DNA of 24,946 nt from Euryarchaeota archaeon UBA124 (GTDB lineage Archaea; Thermoplasmatota; Poseidoniia; Poseidoniales; Poseidoniaceae): the NCBI GenBank assembly GCA_002502215.1, contig DAPT01000024.1, positions 580 to 25,525 on the forward strand. Reading direction: 5' to 3'. Made by a program: the position numbers and the translations under genes. Numbering within the stretch: the first letter of the stretch is position 1; each line of letters opens with the position of its first letter. Of the stretch, positions 21,475 to 24,946 are shown one piece after another. The notes beneath the pieces are model-generated. The model worked only from the letters and a program-made list of their open reading frames with translations. It did no database searches and was not told where the DNA came from.

Positions 21475-23244
21475 TTACATCTCTTCAATTGGATTAATTC
21501 CCAATCCTTCCAATCCAGAGAACATCAAGCGTCGAGCCATCTCGCTTATTGCGAAGGCGAACCCATCGACTCGACCATCTCGCACAACCGGGCAGTCTCG
21601 ATAAAATCCATTGTATGCGTTTGCAAGTTCGAGCATATGCAGAGCAAACAGATGCGCTTTTTGCTCACGCACCGAACGCTCCAGTACATCGTTGTGTGTG
21701 CACATTAACCGAAGCAATTCTGTCAGACCTTCAGGCATTGATTCAACTGCTGGACATTGAATGCTGGACTTCTCAAGCGTTTGTGCACGCTTGGCAATGG
21801 AGCATGCACGCGTGTGAGCATACATGATGAATGGAGCAGACCCTGCTTCAAACGCCAATGCTTCCTCCCAACGGAAGGTAAATCCCTTTTCAGGACTGAC
21901 TTTAATGATGTTAAATCGAACTGCAGCAGTGCCAACAGCTTCTGCAATTGAAGCAACCTTCTCATCATCGTACTCCGGGCGCAATTCTCGAACAACCTCA
22001 CTCGCTTGGGCTTGTGCCTCCTCGAGAAGATCATCCATGAAAACGACGTTCCCTTGCCGAGTACTCATTTTTCCTTCTGGCAGTTTGATAAAGGAATAAA
22101 ACAGGACTTCAGGACGTCGATGATCAAGTTCTTCCAGAGTGAGTCCGACTTGTTTTGCCTGCAATTTGTGGTCCTCACCGAGCACGTTCACAAGACGGTT
22201 GGATTCTCCCCATTTCCAAATGTGATATGCAACATCACGAGTGGCATAAAGGCTCGAGCCATCTCCTCTTCTATAGAAGAATTCAGTCTTCCCTTTCAAC
22301 CCTCTTTGCCCAAGATCGAGGTAACCCGCCCCGTTGTCTGCGGTACCAGCGATGTCCAGCGCATCCAACGTTCGCATCAATTGTGCAACAGTCCCATCAA
22401 CAACAAACGTCGATTCTTTTGTGAACGTATCGTACGAAATTCCAAGCCTGGAGAGTGTTGCTAACATCCCCTCAAGAACCGGCGTGTATGCAGACTCAAA
22501 CGAATTGAGGACTTCGACGTCACCGTGTTCACTGGCATGGACGAGACTACCGATTTCACGTTCGATCTCAGCCTTTCGGTTTTCCTCTGCATCTTTCCGA
22601 AGGATTTGGGCTGCTTGGTACCAACGAACCCTCTGATGATCGGCCTTATCTTTCCACCGTTCCGTTGGAGGCTCGCGCTCAGAAAGGAGTTGGTTGACAT
22701 CTTGCTCACTTAGGTTTGCAAGCGCCCATGCAAGAACGCCAACTTGTTTCCCCATGTCATCAACGTAATATTCAGCTCGAACATCATCACCATGAAGGCG
22801 ATGCAAACGAACAAGCGTATCTCCAAGGATTGCGTTGCGAGCTCGCCCAACATGGAACGGTCCATTTGGGTTGGCTGAGGTATGTTCAATGAGGACTTTT
22901 TCGCCGGTCGAACCTGTGTTTTTGAGAGCGGAACCTACCTTGATTTGTTGTGAAAGTATGGCTTTAGCCAACCATTCCGGATGGGCTTTAAAGTTCAGAT
23001 AGCCGTTTACGGAAGCGACACTGAGAACGGAATCGAGGGTAGGGAAAGATTCTGCGAGCTCATCAGATATCGCCTGTGGAGCCGTCTTTAATGTCGATGC
23101 AAAAGCAAAGCAAGGCAGTGTTAAATCGCCTTGGCTTGCTTCCCTGCTTGGCTGGAGCATGGATTCCCACATCGCTTTTTCAACACCTTTCGCTGAAAGA
23201 AGTTGTTCAAGATGGGGCGAAACCATGTCCTTGAGTAATTTCAA
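21475..23244 (-). CDS. argS: Arginyl-tRNA synthetase
   Basis: Class I aminoacyl-tRNA synthetase charging tRNA-Arg, 589 aa. An N-terminal additional domain (about 1-110) precedes the Rossmann catalytic domain, where the HIGH-type motif is NPNGPFHVGRARNAILGD (HVGR at 131-134) and the KMSKS-type motif is LPEGKMSTRQGN (392-396). The C-terminal DALR helical bundle includes FIMYAHTRACSI and YNGFYRDCPV. The TTG at 23244 was chosen as start because gaggtgat lies 3 nt upstream; the first in-frame ATG is at 23226 and would shorten the protein by 6 residues. It begins 9 nt after the aRF1 stop, so release factor and synthetase form one transcript. At its 3' end the stop codon directly abuts the stop of the convergent unknown gene, with no intervening base. 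Confidence 0.97.
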   Translation of the reverse strand: MKLLKDMVSPHLEQLLSAKGVEKAMWESMLQPSREASQGDLTLPCFAFASTLKTAPQAISDELAESFPTLDSVLSVASVNGYLNFKAHPEWLAKAILSQQIKVGSALKNTGSTGEKVLIEHTSANPNGPFHVGRARNAILGDTLVRLHRLHGDDVRAEYYVDDMGKQVGVLAWALANLSEQDVNQLLSEREPPTERWKDKADHQRVRWYQAAQILRKDAEENRKAEIEREIGSLVHASEHGDVEVLNSFESAYTPVLEGMLATLSRLGISYDTFTKESTFVVDGTVAQLMRTLDALDIAGTADNGAGYLDLGQRGLKGKTEFFYRRGDGSSLYATRDVAYHIWKWGESNRLVNVLGEDHKLQAKQVGLTLEELDHRRPEVLFYSFIKLPEGKMSTRQGNVVFMDDLLEEAQAQASEVVRELRPEYDDEKVASIAEAVGTAAVRFNIIKVSPEKGFTFRWEEALAFEAGSAPFIMYAHTRACSIAKRAQTLEKSSIQCPAVESMPEGLTELLRLMCTHNDVLERSVREQKAHLFALHMLELANAYNGFYRDCPVVRDGRVDGFAFAISEMARRLMFSGLEGLGINPIEEM

Positions 23245-23253
23245 TTCATCACC

Positions 23254-24501
23254 TCACATCATTGGGTAACGAAGGATTGCAGCAAGGCCACCGAATCCAT
23301 GTGCAAGTTGAGCTCCTTCTTCTGTATCGATTGAGATGAACGAAATTTCGCTGTTCGATTTAGCAGCCATATCACTGAGCACATTGATCAAAGAAGTATT
23401 GGACAGTTCCTTGTGTGAGTTGTTGCCTACTTTACAGGAAGGGCATTCAGGCAACTCTTCAGTTCGTGTCAGCGAAGCAGTCCAAGTGTGTCCACATGCC
23501 CCACACTCGATTTCAACGGAATTCTTTCGCATACTCTCCGATATCAGAAGCGTATCGACAGCCCCTTGATCAAGTGCCTTGCGCAGCATCATTTCACCGT
23601 ACGTAGCCCGTGGTTGTGGTTTGATCAACTCAGCCAAAAATCGATTCATAATTTGACGCTCTGCATCCAATTCAATTTCACCCATCAATGACCCTGCGTT
23701 ATCAACAAGTTCTCGGACACCTGATTCGTTTGAATAGCCAACATCAAAGTGTGTCTTTGCAATCTTCTTCGCAATTTCATGATGGAAGTACTCATTGCGT
23801 ACGACGTAATCTTTGGTTGCCCCAGGCCCACCGATTATGATCGCCTGAATGTTTTCGAGATGAGGCAGCCAATAGGAGCATGCATGCTCTGTGGCCCGCT
23901 TGAAGAAATTATGAGCCGCTTCCTCAATCAATCGTTCGAAACGCTGAGCTGACTGACCACCTTGACGGTGCTTCCCCATGATATTCGATACCAGATGTTC
24001 TTGTACATGGATACGCTTCCCAGATGCGATGCCGTATGCTGCCTCTGAACGGTCTATGACGAACAGTCCGTAAGAACGCTTGTCGACGAGCATATCCTCG
24101 AGTTGCGTCAACTCAAAACTTGAATCACAACGGTAACGGAAGGACAGCAATTCCTGGGGAGGGTCATCAATAACAACGGTCGTTTGTCGGGTTTTGTTGT
24201 TTCCAACGATGACTGCCCCAGTAAAGAGGGCAATCCCACGTTCTCCGGCATTCTTGAAACGGGAAAGGGACGATATTGCTGACTCGATCGCCCCTTGGAC
24301 GTTCTTTTTTGTCGACTTTGATTTTATGTTCGCTGCTTGACCGTGTTCGTTTTGCAGGAGAGAGCGAGCATCACTGATTTGTCGGTCCGGAGGAATGATC
24401 ACAGTTACGAGTTCCGTGCCAAAACCTTTCATTTCTCGCAAGTCTTCTAGAGCAAGTTTGAGACGTAGCCGACGTGTTGCGAGTTCACCATCATCGGACA
24501 C
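23254..24501 (-). CDS. prf1: Peptide chain release factor aRF1
   Basis: Archaeal/eukaryotic class-1 release factor that reads all three stop codons and triggers peptidyl-tRNA hydrolysis. Domain 1 holds the NIKSKST decoding motif and the YxCxxxF motif (SFRYRCDSSF, just after the NIKS region and strand PPQELL); domain 2 has the hydrolysis motif GKHRQGGQS; domain 3 carries a minidomain with a CGACGHTW ... CPSC zinc ribbon. It is the best evidence that the DNA is archaeal. GTG 24501 gives 415 aa, normal for aRF1, and has ggggg 6-7 nt upstream. The frame remains open to TTG 24534, which would add 11 residues (VRPQRTGGLE) with no family similarity and no clear ribosome binding site. argS follows after 9 nt. 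The leader has unusual base-pairing, described separately. Confidence 0.96.
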   Translation of the reverse strand: MSDDGELATRRLRLKLALEDLREMKGFGTELVTVIIPPDRQISDARSLLQNEHGQAANIKSKSTKKNVQGAIESAISSLSRFKNAGERGIALFTGAVIVGNNKTRQTTVVIDDPPQELLSFRYRCDSSFELTQLEDMLVDKRSYGLFVIDRSEAAYGIASGKRIHVQEHLVSNIMGKHRQGGQSAQRFERLIEEAAHNFFKRATEHACSYWLPHLENIQAIIIGGPGATKDYVVRNEYFHHEIAKKIAKTHFDVGYSNESGVRELVDNAGSLMGEIELDAERQIMNRFLAELIKPQPRATYGEMMLRKALDQGAVDTLLISESMRKNSVEIECGACGHTWTASLTRTEELPECPSCKVGNNSHKELSNTSLINVLSDMAAKSNSEISFISIDTEEGAQLAHGFGGLAAILRYPMM

Positions 24502-24506
24502 TTCTA

Positions 24507-24571
24507 GACCCCCTGTCCTTTGGGGTCGAACCAAGGGTTTTCAACCCTCGCCTTGGATTTGATAGGACAAG
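24507..24571 (-). promoter_or_regulatory. Structured leader around the aRF1 start, with mutually exclusive stems
   Basis: On the minus strand three complementary sets can be seen. Stem A: cttgtcc (24571-24565) with ggacagg (24518-24512), seven pairs with one G-T. Hairpin B inside it: aggg­tt-type pairing 24534-24539 with 24543-24548, extendable through 24531-24536 with 24551-24556. Stem C: ggggtc-type pairing 24522-24527 with 24507-24512, which cannot coexist fully with stem A since both use 24512 and which covers the G-rich run before GTG 24501. If translation starts at GTG 24501, this is the 5' leader; if at TTG 24534, part of it is coding. Pairing is seen; function is inference. Confidence 0.35.
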
Positions 24572-24576
24572 CCATA

Positions 24577-24601
24577 AGAAACGCCTTGCCGAGGCGTTTC
24601 T
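24577..24601. promoter_or_regulatory. Perfect 10-bp inverted repeat abutting the pyrH start codon
   Basis: Arms agaaacgcct (24577-24586) and aggcgtttct (24592-24601) are perfectly complementary around a 5-base spacer (tgccg). With one bulged base the pairing extends by ccat/atgg into the pyrH start codon at 24602. It lies between divergent aRF1 and pyrH, so it is not a terminator for either. It could be an operator for a dimeric regulator or a hairpin at the 5' end of the pyrH mRNA. No Shine-Dalgarno is visible for pyrH. Confidence 0.6.
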
Positions 24602-24946
24602 ATGGTCGCACCTGCCATCATTGCACTCGGAGGTTCACTTCTTTACGGCGACCATGATGTAAAAACATGGCTTGGCCAACTGCGTCAAACAATTGTTCAC
24701 TTCGAAGGTAACGGACGCAAAATCGGCCTCGTCGTTGGCGGAGGAAAGCCTGCTCGAGAAGGAATACAATTAGCAGAAAATCTCATTTCAGATCGCTACA
24801 AACTCGACGAAATTGGGATTGCAGCAACCCGTCTTAATGCAACGATGTTGCAAACCATGTTGGCTGAAATTGGCTGCAATGTAGCAAACGTGGTTCCGAC
24901 CACAACAGATCAAGCGGCTGAACTGTTCGAAGCATACGATATCGTT
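24602..24946 (+). CDS. pyrH: UMP kinase, archaeal type (3'-truncated by window edge)
   Basis: N-terminal 115 residues of an amino-acid-kinase-fold enzyme that phosphorylates UMP to UDP for pyrimidine nucleotide synthesis. Seen: IIALGGSLLY (nucleotide-binding glycine loop, residues 6-15), IGLVVGGGKPAREGI (the GGG phosphate loop), LDEIGIAATRLNATMLQTML, and VVPTTTDQAAELF. The short GGSLL start without the extended N terminus and the GIAATRLNA block fit the archaeal UMP kinase branch rather than bacterial PyrH. ATG 24602 is the only reasonable start, since an in-frame stop lies at 24575. No ribosome binding site is seen, and a perfect inverted repeat ends at the base before the ATG. The gene continues past the window. 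It is divergent from aRF1-argS. Confidence 0.93.
   Translation, partial: MVAPAIIALGGSLLYGDHDVKTWLGQLRQTIVHFEGNGRKIGLVVGGGKPAREGIQLAENLISDRYKLDEIGIAATRLNATMLQTMLAEIGCNVANVVPTTTDQAAELFEAYDIV

Noticed and set aside
24512..24571. Candidate tRNA-Phe-like gene on the minus strand (7-bp acceptor-like stem, gaa in a 7-base loop, ttcgacc loop)
   Set aside because: Only 60 nt long; no D-arm, no variable region, and the anticodon stem and T-stem would have to share bases. It also borders or overlaps the aRF1 start. Kept only as a structured leader.
1..24946. Mobile elements, CRISPR arrays, phage or defence genes
   Set aside because: No transposase, integrase, regularly spaced repeats or attachment-site duplications were seen; all genes except the Cys4 unknown have housekeeping or metabolic identities.

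Overview
The window reads as a chromosome segment of a free-living, oxygen-using archaeon, most probably Candidatus Poseidoniales (Marine Group II, Thermoplasmatota). The archaeal signal comes from the right end: a class-1 release factor of the aRF1/eRF1 type with NIKS, YxCxxxF and GGQ motifs, divergent from an archaeal-type UMP kinase. Genes are intron-free, tightly packed and often preceded by Shine-Dalgarno sequences. Most metabolic genes look bacterial or eukaryote-like. The Poseidoniales assignment is inference; the archaeal assignment is much firmer. There is no rRNA, complete tRNA, insertion sequence, CRISPR array or phage gene, and no stretch over 300 bases without a gene.

Layout. (1) 2-3246, plus strand: 2-oxoacid dehydrogenase complex, E1-beta (cut at the window edge), E2 and E3, most like the branched-chain type. 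(2) 3356-11884, plus strand: hemA, a hemC-hemD fusion, hemB, hemL, hemE, hemF and a HemY-type oxidase; hemH (11881-12909) closes the block from the opposite strand. Together they cover every step from glutamyl-tRNA to protoheme by the classical protoporphyrin route, with O2-dependent late steps. (3) 13003-16483, minus strand: class I ribonucleotide reductase (nrdB then nrdA), strikingly like the animal RRM1/RRM2 proteins. (4) 16745-21474, plus strand: dUTPase, LipB, UbiX, a membrane-anchored M28 peptidase with an N-terminal SAP domain, a parvulin, FolB and an unrecognised Cys4 protein. (5) 21475-24501, minus strand: aRF1 then argS. (6) 24602-end, plus strand: pyrH, cut by the window edge.

How they fit. 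LipB makes the lipoyl group that the E2 needs. Heme made by the hem block would serve respiratory cytochromes. RNR and dUTPase, transcribed divergently from one 261-bp region, both shape dNTP pools. The combination describes an aerobic heterotroph.

The points most worth a second look are: the complete bacterial-style heme pathway in an archaeon, where the siroheme (Ahb) route is usual; the HemC-HemD fusion; the eukaryote-type RNR with no net indel against mammalian numbering at the catalytic sites; the SAP-TM-PA-M28 architecture; the unknown Cys4 gene; and the aRF1/pyrH divergent region, which holds a perfect 10-bp dyad against the pyrH start and a set of mutually exclusive stems around the aRF1 start.
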